A stretch of DNA of 45,833 bases from DAOUAM01 sp034433305 (GCA_034433305.1 DAOUAM010000060.1:1-45833); one strand, 5' to 3'; numbered from the stretch's first letter, positions 9,349 to 18,040 are shown. A program made the numbers and translations. Notes: generated by a model from the sequence alone, not told the origin.

Positions 9349-9939
9349 CTAGCGCCACGGCAGGATGCCCAGCGTGTGCCAGCGGTCCAGGGGCCAGTAG
9401 CTTACCCATGCCCTGCCTATGATATGGTCGGCCGGCACCGCGCCCCAGTCCCGGGAGTCGTTGCTGGCCCGACGGTTGTCACCCAGCACAAAGTAGGAGT
9501 CAGGGGGCACTGTCACCGGTTCCATGTTGTCCAGGTCCCGGTAGGTGAGATAGGGCTCCTCCATGGCCTCGCCATTGACGAAAAGCTGTCCACGGTGTAT
9601 CTCCACCACGTCGCCAGGCAGGCCGATTACCCTCTTCACGAAGTCTCGCGACGGGTCCCTGGGGAACCGGAAGATGATGACCTCGCCCCTGCTGGGGGCG
9701 TGGAACGGGAAGACGGCCCGCTCAGCGTCACCTGACACGAAAGGCAGCACAGCAGAAAGCCCGTGTGGGTCGAAGTGGAAATAGACCAGCTTGTTTACCA
9801 GGAGGTACTGCCCTTCCTCCAGGGTCGGCTCCATGCTGGAGCCTTCCACCCGGAAGTTCTGGACGCTGAACTGCAGCACCAGGAATATGACCAGCGCCAG
9901 AATGACCGTCTCGATCAGTTCCCTTATGACAGCCCGCAT
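9349..9939 (-). CDS. lepB: signal peptidase I
   Basis: The 196-residue protein cleaves signal peptides from exported proteins at the outer face of the membrane. One N-terminal membrane segment (about 9-26) is followed by the catalytic Ser35 in the S-M-E-P-T box. The general-base Lys102 lies in the K-R-V-I-G-L-P-G-D box, and the G-D-N-R-x-x-S-x-D-S-R box follows near 150-165. The length fits short Gram-positive-type enzymes. The ATG at 9939 has a GGGAG site just upstream and a near-consensus promoter 52 nt before it. tRNA-Lys follows at 31 nt. Confidence 0.97.
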   Translation of the reverse strand: MRAVIRELIETVILALVIFLVLQFSVQNFRVEGSSMEPTLEEGQYLLVNKLVYFHFDPHGLSAVLPFVSGDAERAVFPFHAPSRGEVIIFRFPRDPSRDFVKRVIGLPGDVVEIHRGQLFVNGEAMEEPYLTYRDLDNMEPVTVPPDSYFVLGDNRRASNDSRDWGAVPADHIIGRAWVSYWPLDRWHTLGILPWR

Positions 9940-9990
9940 CCTTCTCCCATTCTCAAGAACGCACGGCCCCGCCGTAGGCGTTTTCTATTC

Positions 9991-10019
9991 ATTATAACCC
10001 GAGAGCCTCCCTCTGTCAC
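9991..10019 (-). promoter_or_regulatory. strong sigma-70-type promoter of lepB
   Basis: The minus strand carries a perfect TATAAT (complement of 9991-9996), a 17-bp spacer and GTGACA (complement of 10014-10019, 5 of 6 matches to TTGACA). The predicted start lies about 45 nt before the lepB ATG. Confidence 0.75.
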
Positions 10020-10132
10020 ACCTGGCGGACTGCAAAAGTATATGATTGAATTCTGGTACTCTTGCCAGGGTGTTGCCGTTTATACTACGCGGGGCGCAGT
10101 CGTCGCCACTGCCAACCAGGCCCAGGGAACTC

Positions 10133-10717
10133 ATGGAGAAGGAAGACCTCGAACTTGTGGAGCGCAGCCGGGAGGGGGACCTGACGGCATTCAATGCCGT
10201 GGTCGAGCGCTATCAGTCCCACGTGTACAACCTGGCTGCCCGCATTCTCAGCGATAAGACCGCCGCAGAGGACGTCACTCAGGAGACGTTCATCTCCGCC
10301 TACAGGGCGTTGAAAGGCTTCCGGGGAGGTAGTCTCCGGGCCTGGCTGCTGCGCATTGCCGCAAACCATTGCTATGATGCCCTCCGCTCTCGCAAGCGGA
10401 AGGCAGAGGAGTCCCTGGACCAGTCCCTCCTCAATCCCAGCTTCACGGTGGTCTCCAGGGCCGAATCACCCGAGGAGCAGGCCCTGAGAGGCGAACTGGG
10501 CGCCGAGATCCAGCGCGCCATCATGGAGTTGCCCGCCGACCAGCGTGTCACTATGGTGCTCATTGACCTGCAGGGGCTGAGCTACGAGGAGGCCGCCGAG
10601 GCCACGGGCGCCTCCCTGGGCACGGTCAAGTCCCGCCTCAGCCGGGCACGCTCCCACGTCCGAGACTACCTCAAGGGACGCCGTGACCTGCTGCCGGATC
10701 AGTACAGGTCCATGTAA
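10133..10717 (+). CDS. ECF-family RNA polymerase sigma factor
   Basis: The 194-residue protein has sigma-70 region 2 (about 10-80: A-F-N-A-V-V-E-R-Y, A-E-D-V-T-Q-E-T-F, F-R-G-G-S-L-R-A-W-L-L-R-I-A-A-N) and region 4 (about 125-180: L-P-A-D-Q-R, L-S-Y-E-E-A-A-E-A-T-G, G-T-V-K-S-R-L-S-R-A). This two-region layout defines ECF sigma factors, which redirect RNA polymerase to stress or envelope genes. The ATG at 10133 is preferred to the frame opening at 10046 because AGGGAA precedes it and the shorter N-terminus fits the family. The probable antagonist is the zinc-finger anti-sigma gene at 7663-8628. It is divergent from lepB. Confidence 0.95.
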   Translation: MEKEDLELVERSREGDLTAFNAVVERYQSHVYNLAARILSDKTAAEDVTQETFISAYRALKGFRGGSLRAWLLRIAANHCYDALRSRKRKAEESLDQSLLNPSFTVVSRAESPEEQALRGELGAEIQRAIMELPADQRVTMVLIDLQGLSYEEAAEATGASLGTVKSRLSRARSHVRDYLKGRRDLLPDQYRSM

Positions 10718-10872
10718 CCGGCGCCGTCGGCACCGCCAGGCGCGGCCCGCCATAGCCCACTGCTTCCACCCAGCCCCGCCGCTGTGTGCCCCTGGACCGT
10801 GCTGGCGCCGAATTCCGACAATATCTCAGAATATTCGCCGATTTCCTCTACAGGACTAGCTTTGCCAGACTC

Positions 10873-10901
10873 TTGACAATTGCATTGCACTGGGGTATTG
10901 T
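10873..10901 (+). promoter_or_regulatory. promoter of the Fur/PerR-family gene
   Basis: Perfect TTGACA at 10873-10878, a 17-bp spacer and TATTGT at 10896-10901 (4 of 6). It lies 82 nt upstream of the chosen TTG start of the regulator and after the end of the sigma factor gene. Confidence 0.65.
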
Positions 10902-10917
10902 TCAGCGCATAGAAGAC

Positions 10918-10930
10918 TAGAACGATTCTA
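10918..10930. promoter_or_regulatory. small perfect palindrome, possible autoregulatory operator
   Basis: The sequence TAGAACGATTCTA has 5-bp perfect inverted arms about a 3-nt centre. It sits 17 nt after the -10 box of the Fur/PerR-family promoter, where a repressor would block transcription. It is shorter than a classical 19-bp Fur or 15-bp PerR box, so this is suggestive only. Confidence 0.3.
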
Positions 10931-10983
10931 TTTTTGGTCTGTTCATACCACTACACCCGCCCTTGGTAGAAAGGGGTGGCACC

Positions 10984-11436
10984 TTGGACCTGGAACTCCA
11001 GGCTCGGCTGATGGAGATGAGGGAGGCCCTCACGGCCCGAGGTGTGACCCTGACCCCTCGAAGGCTGAAGCTGCTGGAAGTGCTGGTCGCCAGCGAGTCG
11101 CACCCCACGGTCAGCGAGATACACCAGGAGGTGAGGCGCTACTTCCCCGGGACCAGCCTGGCGACCATCTATAACACCATTGAGATCCTCAAGGACGCCG
11201 GGCAGGTGCTGGAGATCGAGTTCAGCAGCTCGGCCAACCGGTACGATGGCCGCAGGCCAGGGCCGCACCCGCACCTGGTCTGCCTGGGCTGCGGCAAGAT
11301 AGAAGACCTGGACGTAGCCGGGCCAGACTATCCGCTGGATGACATCGCCGCCGCCACCGGCTACCAGGTGCTCCGTCAGCGGACAGACTACTATGGCCTC
11401 TGTCCGGCCTGCCAGGAGGCTGGCAGGCATTCGTAG
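10984..11436 (+). CDS. Fur/PerR-family metal-dependent transcriptional regulator
   Basis: The 150-residue protein has an N-terminal winged helix (about 15-80) with T-P-R-R-L-K-L-L, H-P-T-V-S-E-I-H and A-T-I-Y-N-T-I-E-I-L. A C-terminal dimerisation and metal domain carries Cys100-x-x-Cys103 and Cys140-x-x-Cys143 for structural zinc. Ligand candidates for the regulatory metal are His40, Asp88, His95, His97 and Asp108. Asp at position 88 resembles PerR (peroxide sensor) more than Fur, but that is not decisive. The TTG at 10984 is chosen because AAAGGGG precedes it by 6-7 nt; the TTG at 10963 has no such site and ATG 11011 would trim the N-terminal helix. A clear promoter and a small palindrome lie upstream. 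Confidence 0.9.
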   Translation: MDLELQARLMEMREALTARGVTLTPRRLKLLEVLVASESHPTVSEIHQEVRRYFPGTSLATIYNTIEILKDAGQVLEIEFSSSANRYDGRRPGPHPHLVCLGCGKIEDLDVAGPDYPLDDIAAATGYQVLRQRTDYYGLCPACQEAGRHS

Positions 11437-11531
11437 GCATTGAGGGAGGAGGTGAGGCCGACGGTTGCCCCGTCACCATCGCGGGCAGGCAGCTTAACAG
11501 GCACGGCTCAAGGAAAGGAGGCAGGAGGCTT

Positions 11532-12950
11532 ATGGCCGGCAGAGAAGATATTGCCCTGATGGCCCACCTTATGCGACGCGCGGGCTTCGGAGCGTCCCGC
11601 GATGAACTGGAGCGGCTTGTAGCCCAGGGGTACGAGGAAACGGTGGAAGAGTTGCTCAACCCCGAAGACAAGCCGCCCGTAGATACGTTCATGCTCTACC
11701 GCTACCACCCCACCACCGAGGTCCCGGGAGGCGCCGCTACTCCAGGACAGGCCAACTGGCTCTACCACATGATCAACTCCCAGCGCCCCCTCCAGGAGAA
11801 GATGGCCCTGTTCTGGCACCACGTCTTCGCCACGGGCAATGGCAAGGTGGACAACTGCAACCACCTTCTGGAGCAGGTCCAGATGTTCCGCGAGTATGGC
11901 ATGGGCAACTACAAGGACCTTCTTGTCCAGCTCGCCAGGAACCCAGCCATGATCTTCTGGCTGGACAACAACGAGAACCACAAGAACGCCCCCAACGAGA
12001 ACTGGGGCCGGGAGCTGCTGGAGCTGTTCTCCATGGGCGTGGGCAACTACACCGAGAAGGACGTTTACGAGTGCTCCCGCGCCTTCACGGGCTGGACTAT
12101 CAGCGCCAAGATGCCGCGCTATCCCTACGGGCGCTTCCCGTGGCAGTTCGAGTTCCGCCCGGAGGACCATGACTACACGGAGAAGACCTTCCTGGGCCAC
12201 AAGGGCCGCTTCAACGGCGAGGACATCATCGAGATCATCGTCCGCCAGCCGGCCTGCGCCCGGTTCATCGCCCGCCACCTGTACAACTTCTTCGTGGCCG
12301 ACGAGCCGCAGGTGCCAGCCTGGGGCATCGAGGCGCCCCGCGACCCAGAGGCCGTCCGCACCCTGGCCGAGACTTTCGTCAACTCCAACTTCGAGATGAA
12401 GCCGGTGCTGCGCACCCTCTTCAACTCCGACTTCTTCAAGGAGGCCATGTACCAGAAGGTCAAGAGCCCGGTGGAAGTGGTAGTGGGCACCCTGAAGCTG
12501 GTCAAGGACTTCCAGGGGCCGACCCCAGGCCTTGAGCCGGTCATGGCCAGGCAGCCTGGCTACATGGGCCAGGACATCCTGGACCCGCCCAGCGTGGAGG
12601 GCTGGCACACCGGCAAGGAGTGGATCAACAGCGGCTCGCTGGTGACCCGCATCAACTTCGTGGCAGACCGCGTCAGCAACATTAATCTGCCAGGCGTCCG
12701 CGACATCATCAACCGCATCGCCTCCGAGGCCCGCACGACGGCTATGACAGCCGAGGCCTTCGTTGACCGCTGCCTCGACCTGGTAGGCCCGGTGGAGGTG
12801 CTGGAGCGCACTCGCCAGGAACTGGTGGCCCATGCCCAGAGCGGCGGCCCTATCGTCTGCCGCAATGACGACGAGTACGCGGACTTCTCCCGCAGGGTCG
12901 GCGATATGCTGGCGCTCATCGCCGCGACCAGGGAGTACCAGTTCGGATAG
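11532..12950 (+). CDS. DUF1800 family protein
   Basis: The 472-residue protein matches the DUF1800 family from start to end: H-L-M-R-R-A-G-F-G-A at the N-terminus, W-L-Y-H-M-I-N and M-A-L-F-W-H-H-V-F-A-T near residue 95, N-E-N-W-G-R-E-L-L-E-L-F-S-M-G near 155-170, and the G-W-x-x-G-x-x-W-I closing region near 355. The biochemical function is not established, but the gene is commonly paired with DUF1501, as it is here with a 37-nt gap. No signal peptide is seen. AGGAGG-like sites precede the ATG at 11532. The pair plus the NHL gene at 14330 probably act together. Confidence 0.93.
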   Translation: MAGREDIALMAHLMRRAGFGASRDELERLVAQGYEETVEELLNPEDKPPVDTFMLYRYHPTTEVPGGAATPGQANWLYHMINSQRPLQEKMALFWHHVFATGNGKVDNCNHLLEQVQMFREYGMGNYKDLLVQLARNPAMIFWLDNNENHKNAPNENWGRELLELFSMGVGNYTEKDVYECSRAFTGWTISAKMPRYPYGRFPWQFEFRPEDHDYTEKTFLGHKGRFNGEDIIEIIVRQPACARFIARHLYNFFVADEPQVPAWGIEAPRDPEAVRTLAETFVNSNFEMKPVLRTLFNSDFFKEAMYQKVKSPVEVVVGTLKLVKDFQGPTPGLEPVMARQPGYMGQDILDPPSVEGWHTGKEWINSGSLVTRINFVADRVSNINLPGVRDIINRIASEARTTAMTAEAFVDRCLDLVGPVEVLERTRQELVAHAQSGGPIVCRNDDEYADFSRRVGDMLALIAATREYQFG

Positions 12951-12987
12951 ACCGGCCAAGGGCGATACACGTAAGGAGATGACAGTG

Positions 12988-14130
12988 ATGGCTACCAAGA
13001 GGAAGGACCCTGTCCTGGTTGTGTTGCAGCTCACCGGCGGCAACGACTACTTCAATACCGTTATCCCCTACACCGATCCCAACTACTTCGATAACCGGCC
13101 GGCGCTCCAGGTCCCCGCCGAGAAGGTGCTCAAGCTGGACGAGGAACTGGGACTCCACCCGGCCATGAAGCCCATGAAGGACCTGTATGAGAAGGGCATG
13201 ATGGCCGTCATCCACGGCATAGGCTACGCCAACTCGCCCAGGTCCCACTTCCGCTCCATGGACATCTGGCACACCTGCGAGCCAATAAAAGTCGGCACCG
13301 AGGGCTGGCTGGGGCGGGCCATCCGCGAGCTGGATCCCAGAGGCGAGAACCCGGTCACCGGCATCAACATCGGCCAGGGCCTGCCCAGGGCGCTGGTGGC
13401 GCCGGGGGTGTCCGTGGCCTCGGTGGCCGACGTGACCAGCTATGGCCTGCTGACCAGCATCCAGCAGCAGGAGCAGCGGCGAAAGGTGCTGGAGCGCTTC
13501 GCCAACATGTACGGCCCCGCCATAGGCACCGGCCCGGTCATGGACTACCTGGGCCAGACGGGCATTGACGCCATGAAGGGCGCCGACATCCTGAAGGTGG
13601 CGCCCCAGCGGTACAAGTCCAGCGTGGAGTACGGCGCCTCCCCCATCTCCAAGGCGCTGCGGGACGTAGCCATGATCCACACGGCGGACCTGGGCGTGCG
13701 CATCTTCTACACCCAGCATGGCAGCTTTGACACCCATGCTGCACAGGCCACCACCCACGCCAAGCTTTGGAGCGAGGTGTCCGAGGCCATCGCCGACTTC
13801 TGGGACGACCTGCGGGAGCACAACGCCGACGACAACGTCATCATGTTCCTGTTCTCGGAGTTCGGGCGGCGCGTCCATGACAACGGCTCGGGCACGGACC
13901 ATGGCGCGGCTGGCGTGTCCTTTGTCATTGGCCCCAGGGTCAAGGGCGGCATGTACAGCGAGTACCCGGAGACGGCGGCGGAGAAGCTGGACCAGGGCGA
14001 CCTGGTGCCCAACCAGGACTTCCGCGGCGTGTACTCCACCATCCTGGAGCAGTGGTTCGGCCTGGACCCGACGCCCATCGTCAATGGCCAGTTCGAGCAG
14101 CCCAGGTTCATCAAAAAGAACGGCGCCTAG
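12988..14130 (+). CDS. DUF1501 family protein
   Basis: The 380-residue protein matches DUF1501, a family with an alkaline-phosphatase/sulfatase-like fold. Visible signatures are L-x-L-T-G-G-N-D near the start, F-R-S-M-D-I-W-H-T, H-G-S-F-D-T-H near residue 247, and the F-S-E-F-G-R-R-V-H-D-N-G-S-G-T-D-H-G stretch near 290-308, where metal-type ligands cluster. Most relatives I know carry a twin-arginine signal; this one begins directly with the domain, suggesting a cytoplasmic protein or loss of export. The start at 12988 has AAGGAG 9 nt upstream; the ATG at 12979 abuts that site. It follows DUF1800 by 37 nt. Confidence 0.93.
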   Translation: MATKRKDPVLVVLQLTGGNDYFNTVIPYTDPNYFDNRPALQVPAEKVLKLDEELGLHPAMKPMKDLYEKGMMAVIHGIGYANSPRSHFRSMDIWHTCEPIKVGTEGWLGRAIRELDPRGENPVTGINIGQGLPRALVAPGVSVASVADVTSYGLLTSIQQQEQRRKVLERFANMYGPAIGTGPVMDYLGQTGIDAMKGADILKVAPQRYKSSVEYGASPISKALRDVAMIHTADLGVRIFYTQHGSFDTHAAQATTHAKLWSEVSEAIADFWDDLREHNADDNVIMFLFSEFGRRVHDNGSGTDHGAAGVSFVIGPRVKGGMYSEYPETAAEKLDQGDLVPNQDFRGVYSTILEQWFGLDPTPIVNGQFEQPRFIKKNGA

Positions 14131-14210
14131 AGGCTGCTGGACAGGAACGGTGTGGCAGACGCCGGCTGACCTCGCTCCTGGGACCCAGGGCACAGTGTAG
14201 GCCTTGCGAT

Positions 14211-14259
14211 AGCCCCTCTCCAGCCTGCACCGAGCTTGCGGAGGGGTGGAGAGGGGGCT
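14211..14259. repeat. intergenic inverted repeat (CCCCTCTCC/GGAGAGGGG type)
   Basis: Arms at 14211-14222 and 14247-14259 are complementary over 12 positions with one extra G. The element lies in the 199-nt gap between DUF1501 and the NHL gene and resembles in composition the inverted repeats at 23957-24036 and 24927-24966. It could act as a transcript-end hairpin but has no T tract. Confidence 0.55.
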
Positions 14260-14329
14260 TGCAGGGACGTGGTCTGTCTGGCTGTTCTGTGGCCGGGGCA
14301 TCTTGTGACCATTTAATGGGGGTAATGAC

Positions 14330-15337
14330 ATGCTCACTACAACCGTGGCCGGACGCACCTGGAACTTCAGCCACGCCATAGGCCGGAACGCAGCGGCGGG
14401 CAATGGCTTCACCGCGCCGTGGTCCATCGCAGTGGCGCCGGGCGGCGTGCTCTACGTGCTGAGCCGCGGGACGGAGGGCGCCGGCACTGGCGTCGCCGCG
14501 CCCAACCAGCGCATCGGCAAGCTCACTATCAACGAGGAGTTCCTGGGCGATTTCGGCCGGGGCGACTTCGTCTGGCCGGTGTCAGTGGCCCTGGACAAGC
14601 AGGGCAACCTGTACTGCTCCGACGAGGCCCAGCACTTCATCGCCAGCTACGATGGTGATGGACAGCTCCTGGGCCGCTGGGGCGAGGCTGGGTCCGAGCC
14701 GGGCAAGCTCAAGGGGCCCACCGGCCTCGCCTTCGATAGCCAGGACAACCTTTACGTGGTGGACAGCCAGAACGACCGCATCCAGAAGTTCACCAGGGAC
14801 GGCAAGCTCCTGGCCTGCTGGGGAAGCTCTGGCACGGGGCCGGGCCAGTTCAACCGGCCCTGGGGCATTACGGTGGACAAGGAGGACAACGTTTACGTGG
14901 CCGACTGGGGCAATGACCGCGTGCAGAAGTTCACCGCCGATGGCCAGCACCTGCTCACCTTCGGCGGCACGGGCTTGCTGGCCGGCGACCTGAAGCGGCC
15001 GGCCGACGTGGCCGTGGACAGCAGCGGCGACGTGTACGTGACTGACTGGGGCAACAAGCGTGTGCAGATTTACGCCTCCAGCGGTGACCCCATAACCAGC
15101 CTCTACGGCGACGCCCAGCAGTTCTCCAGATGGGCGCAGGAGGTGGTCAACTCCAACCCGGACGTTATCAAGGCTTACCGCCGCGTCAAGGACCTCACGC
15201 CGCTGGGCAGGTTCGACAGGCCCGTGGGTATAGCCGTGGACGAGCAGGACCGGGTCATCGTCACCGACAGCACCCGTGGGAGGCTCCAGGTCTATATCAA
15301 GGAGAAGGGCTACTCCGACCCGCAGTTCAACCTGTAG
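14330..15337 (+). CDS. NHL-repeat beta-propeller protein
   Basis: The 335-residue protein is built of about six NHL repeats. Each has the G-x-F-x-x-P-x-G-I-A-V-D ... N-x-Y-V-x-D-x-x-N-x-R-V-Q-K-F pattern, clearest at about 125-245. NHL repeats form a beta-propeller used for protein or ligand binding, or sometimes lyase or hydrolase activity. No signal peptide or additional domain is seen. GGGGG lies 6-7 nt before the ATG at 14330. The gene follows the DUF1800-DUF1501 pair on the same strand after a 199-nt gap that holds an inverted repeat, so it may be a third member of that set with its own control. Confidence 0.9.
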   Translation: MLTTTVAGRTWNFSHAIGRNAAAGNGFTAPWSIAVAPGGVLYVLSRGTEGAGTGVAAPNQRIGKLTINEEFLGDFGRGDFVWPVSVALDKQGNLYCSDEAQHFIASYDGDGQLLGRWGEAGSEPGKLKGPTGLAFDSQDNLYVVDSQNDRIQKFTRDGKLLACWGSSGTGPGQFNRPWGITVDKEDNVYVADWGNDRVQKFTADGQHLLTFGGTGLLAGDLKRPADVAVDSSGDVYVTDWGNKRVQIYASSGDPITSLYGDAQQFSRWAQEVVNSNPDVIKAYRRVKDLTPLGRFDRPVGIAVDEQDRVIVTDSTRGRLQVYIKEKGYSDPQFNL

Positions 15338-15365
15338 CGGGCCGCTGGCCCAAGACTACTGTGGG

Positions 15366-15397
15366 GCAGGGGACGCGCCGGCCGGCGCGTCCCCTGC
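15366..15397. terminator. 32-nt perfect palindrome between convergent genes
   Basis: A perfect GC-rich inverted repeat (14-bp stem, GGCC centre) separates the convergent ends of the NHL gene (15337) and priA (15414). It can fold identically in both transcripts and most likely acts as a two-way transcript end, though neither side has a long T tract. Confidence 0.6.
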
Positions 15398-15413
15398 GCT
15401 TTGCCGCGGAGGG

Positions 15414-17870
15414 CTACGTCAGCACCACCGGGTCTATATCCACTGTCCAGCTCTGGGGTAGCGTGACCTTCTCCAGGAGGCGTCGAGGCTCAGGGCCGCG
15501 CAGGACGATGTGCCAGCGATAGCGGCCCCGCAGGCGCGACGGGTAGGCAGGCGTCGGGCCCAGCATCTCCACATTGGAAAGGCCCCAGGCTTCCTGCTGC
15601 TGTTTGATGAGCCGCCCCAGCCGGGTGGCCTCCTGTTCGCACAGCGCCCGGTTGGTGTGGGAGAAGAGCAGCCTGATGAGCTTGCTGTAGGGCGGGTTGC
15701 CTTGCTGCCTGCGAAAGGCCATCTCCTGCCGGTAGAAGCGCTGGTAGTCCTGTGAGGCAGCCGCCTGGATGGCGTAGTTGTCGGGCTGGTAGGTCTGGAC
15801 TATGACCCTGCCCTTTTGTGGCCCCCGGCCTGCCCGCCCCGCCACCTGGCATAGCAACTGGAAGGCCCGCTCGCCGGCGCGGTAGTCCGGGACTTGCAGC
15901 CCCACGTCTGCGGAGACGACACCGACCAGCGTGACGGCGGGGAAGTGCAGCCCTTTGGCAATCATCTGCGTGCCCACCAGCACACGCGCCTCGCCAGAGC
16001 GGAAGCGCTCCAGCAGGTCCTCGTAGTCCTCGTGTCCCCTGGTGGCGTCGCTGTCCCAGCGCAGGACCCTGGCCTCGGGGAATAGCTCCTGGACGGCTTC
16101 GGCCACTGCCTGGGTGCCGATTCCGTAGAAGCCCACTCTGTGGCTGAGGCACTGGGGGCACCGGACAGGTGCTGTCCTTCGGTAGCCGCAGTAGTGGCAT
16201 AGCAGCCGTCCCAGTTCCCTGTGGAACGTCAGCGCGATGTCGCAGCGCCGGCAGCGCAGGCTGGTCCCGCAACTGCGGCACTGCATGTGGGACGCCGTGC
16301 CCCGACGGTTCAGGAACAGGATCGCCTGGCCCTCTGCCTCCAGCGTTGCCTCCATGGCGGACACCAGGGCGCGGCTGAACATGTGCCGGTTGCCGTCGCG
16401 CAACTCCTGGCGCATGTCCACGATCTGCACGGACGGGAGCGGCGCACGGACGGCCCCCGTGGCGGACGTTGCTCCATTGGCGACCATCCGGTAGGGTAGC
16501 CTGCGCAGCCGGAACTCTCCCTTCAGCCCACGATAGTAGGAGGCCACATCAGGAGAGGCGCTACCCATCACGACGACGGCGCCGGTAAGCTCCGAGAGGC
16601 GCAGGGCCACCTCCCTGGCGTGGTAGCGTGGACTGACATCGTGCTGCTTGTAAGTCCACTCATGCTCTTCGTCAATAATGATGAGGCCGAGGTCAGGCTG
16701 GGGCGCGAACACCGCGCTGCGCGAGCCAATCACAATGCCGTAGTGTCCTTGCCTTATGCGCCACCACTGGTCGAAGCGCTCCCCCGGCGTCAGCCTGCTA
16801 TGCAGCGTGGTGACTCTGCCGGGGAACCTTGAGGCGAAGCGCTCTATGGTCTGGCCGGTCAGGGAGATCTCGGGCACCAGGACAATGGCCCTCTTGCCCG
16901 TGGCCAGGCAATGCTCCGTCGCCGCCAGGTACACCTCTGTCTTGCCGCTGCCTGTGACGCCTTCCATGAGAAAGGCCCTCGGCGCCTGTTGGGGACTGTC
17001 CAGCACCTGGCTAATCTCCGCGACCAGCGCCGTCTGGGGAGGCGTAAGAGTTATGGCGGGGGGCGTGGCGAATGTCCTGCCGGCCAGGGGGTCGCGCTCC
17101 AGGACGCGTGTCTCTTTCTGGAGCCAGCCACGGGTAAGGAGGGCATTGACGGCGCTGGCGCCGTACTCGCGGCGGGCCTGGGCCAGCTCCAGTGGCCCCG
17201 CGTCCTGCTGGGCCAGCCGCGCCAGCAGGGCTGCCTGTCGCGGCGCTCGCTGCTGGAGCGCGGGCAACTGCTGGGCCAGCGCCTCAGGGGAAACGTCAGG
17301 GGCCAGCCTGGCATACTCAAGCTGCCTGTGGCCTATCAGAGGTCGCGCAGGGCTGGAGGCGCGGGTCAGCAGCCCCAGCCTCAGGAGCTGTTGCACAGGC
17401 GTCCTGGCCCTCTGGCCCAGGCGTAACAGGACTTCTTCCGTCTCTGCCCGGCCCCTGGCCCGTACGTAGTCCAGTACCCGCTGCTGGGCCTCCGTCAGTG
17501 GCGCGTCACCTGGCACGGCTGCGCCCTCGGCCACCGACAGGTATGCCCTGGGACGCACGTGGCCGCCGGGGGGCAGCATGCAGGCCGCCGCCTCGAAGAG
17601 GGAACACATGTAGTACTGGCTGAGCCACCGTGCCAGGCTGAGCTGGGCTTCGGAGAGGACAGCCATGGGGAAAATGGCACTGAGGATGTCCCTGGTCCTG
17701 GGGACCTGCGAGACGGGGCCAACGGCGAACACCAGGCCCTGCAGCCGTCGCGGTCCGAAGGGCACCCATACCAGGTGCCCAGGCCCGACTTCCAGCGAGG
17801 GCGGGACTGAGTAGGTGAAGGTGCGGTCGTGCCCTGTGGGGGCGTCCACGGCGACTTCGGCGAACCTCAT
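15414..17870 (-). CDS. priA: primosomal protein N' (replication restart helicase PriA)
   Basis: The 818-residue superfamily-2 helicase reloads the replisome at stalled forks. The N-terminal 3'-DNA-binding domain is followed by a winged-helix part. Walker A G-V-T-G-S-G-K-T lies near 305-312 and the D-E-E-H box with W-T-Y-K-Q-H-D follows in the first helicase lobe. The zinc-binding insert has C-x-x-C-G-x-x-L-x-C-x-x-C, then C-H-Y-C-G and C-P-x-C. The second lobe ends with G-T-Q-M-I-A-K-G and the Q-V-A-G-R-A-G-R motif. All eight zinc cysteines are present and the length is normal, so it should be active. It is convergent with the NHL gene. Confidence 0.97.
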   Translation of the reverse strand: MRFAEVAVDAPTGHDRTFTYSVPPSLEVGPGHLVWVPFGPRRLQGLVFAVGPVSQVPRTRDILSAIFPMAVLSEAQLSLARWLSQYYMCSLFEAAACMLPPGGHVRPRAYLSVAEGAAVPGDAPLTEAQQRVLDYVRARGRAETEEVLLRLGQRARTPVQQLLRLGLLTRASSPARPLIGHRQLEYARLAPDVSPEALAQQLPALQQRAPRQAALLARLAQQDAGPLELAQARREYGASAVNALLTRGWLQKETRVLERDPLAGRTFATPPAITLTPPQTALVAEISQVLDSPQQAPRAFLMEGVTGSGKTEVYLAATEHCLATGKRAIVLVPEISLTGQTIERFASRFPGRVTTLHSRLTPGERFDQWWRIRQGHYGIVIGSRSAVFAPQPDLGLIIIDEEHEWTYKQHDVSPRYHAREVALRLSELTGAVVVMGSASPDVASYYRGLKGEFRLRRLPYRMVANGATSATGAVRAPLPSVQIVDMRQELRDGNRHMFSRALVSAMEATLEAEGQAILFLNRRGTASHMQCRSCGTSLRCRRCDIALTFHRELGRLLCHYCGYRRTAPVRCPQCLSHRVGFYGIGTQAVAEAVQELFPEARVLRWDSDATRGHEDYEDLLERFRSGEARVLVGTQMIAKGLHFPAVTLVGVVSADVGLQVPDYRAGERAFQLLCQVAGRAGRGPQKGRVIVQTYQPDNYAIQAAASQDYQRFYRQEMAFRRQQGNPPYSKLIRLLFSHTNRALCEQEATRLGRLIKQQQEAWGLSNVEMLGPTPAYPSRLRGRYRWHIVLRGPEPRRLLEKVTLPQSWTVDIDPVVLT

Positions 17871-18040
17871 GGGACAACAGGCCCTGACCTGGCTTTACCG
17901 GCGGCTACTGACCACCCCCAACGCTCCTGTCCACATCTGAGGCACCCTGCCTGGTGGCCCAGCGCAGGCCCTTCCCGGCATAGCTCAAGGGCGCGGCTAT
18001 ATCCTCCGGGCTTCCGGCAATGCCCTGTCGGCCAGGCGCT

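Noticed and set aside
11508..14427. Two frames of about 500 residues on the minus strand opposite DUF1800 and DUF1501
   Set aside because: They have low-complexity, Val/Leu/His-rich shadow composition and no motifs or ribosome sites.
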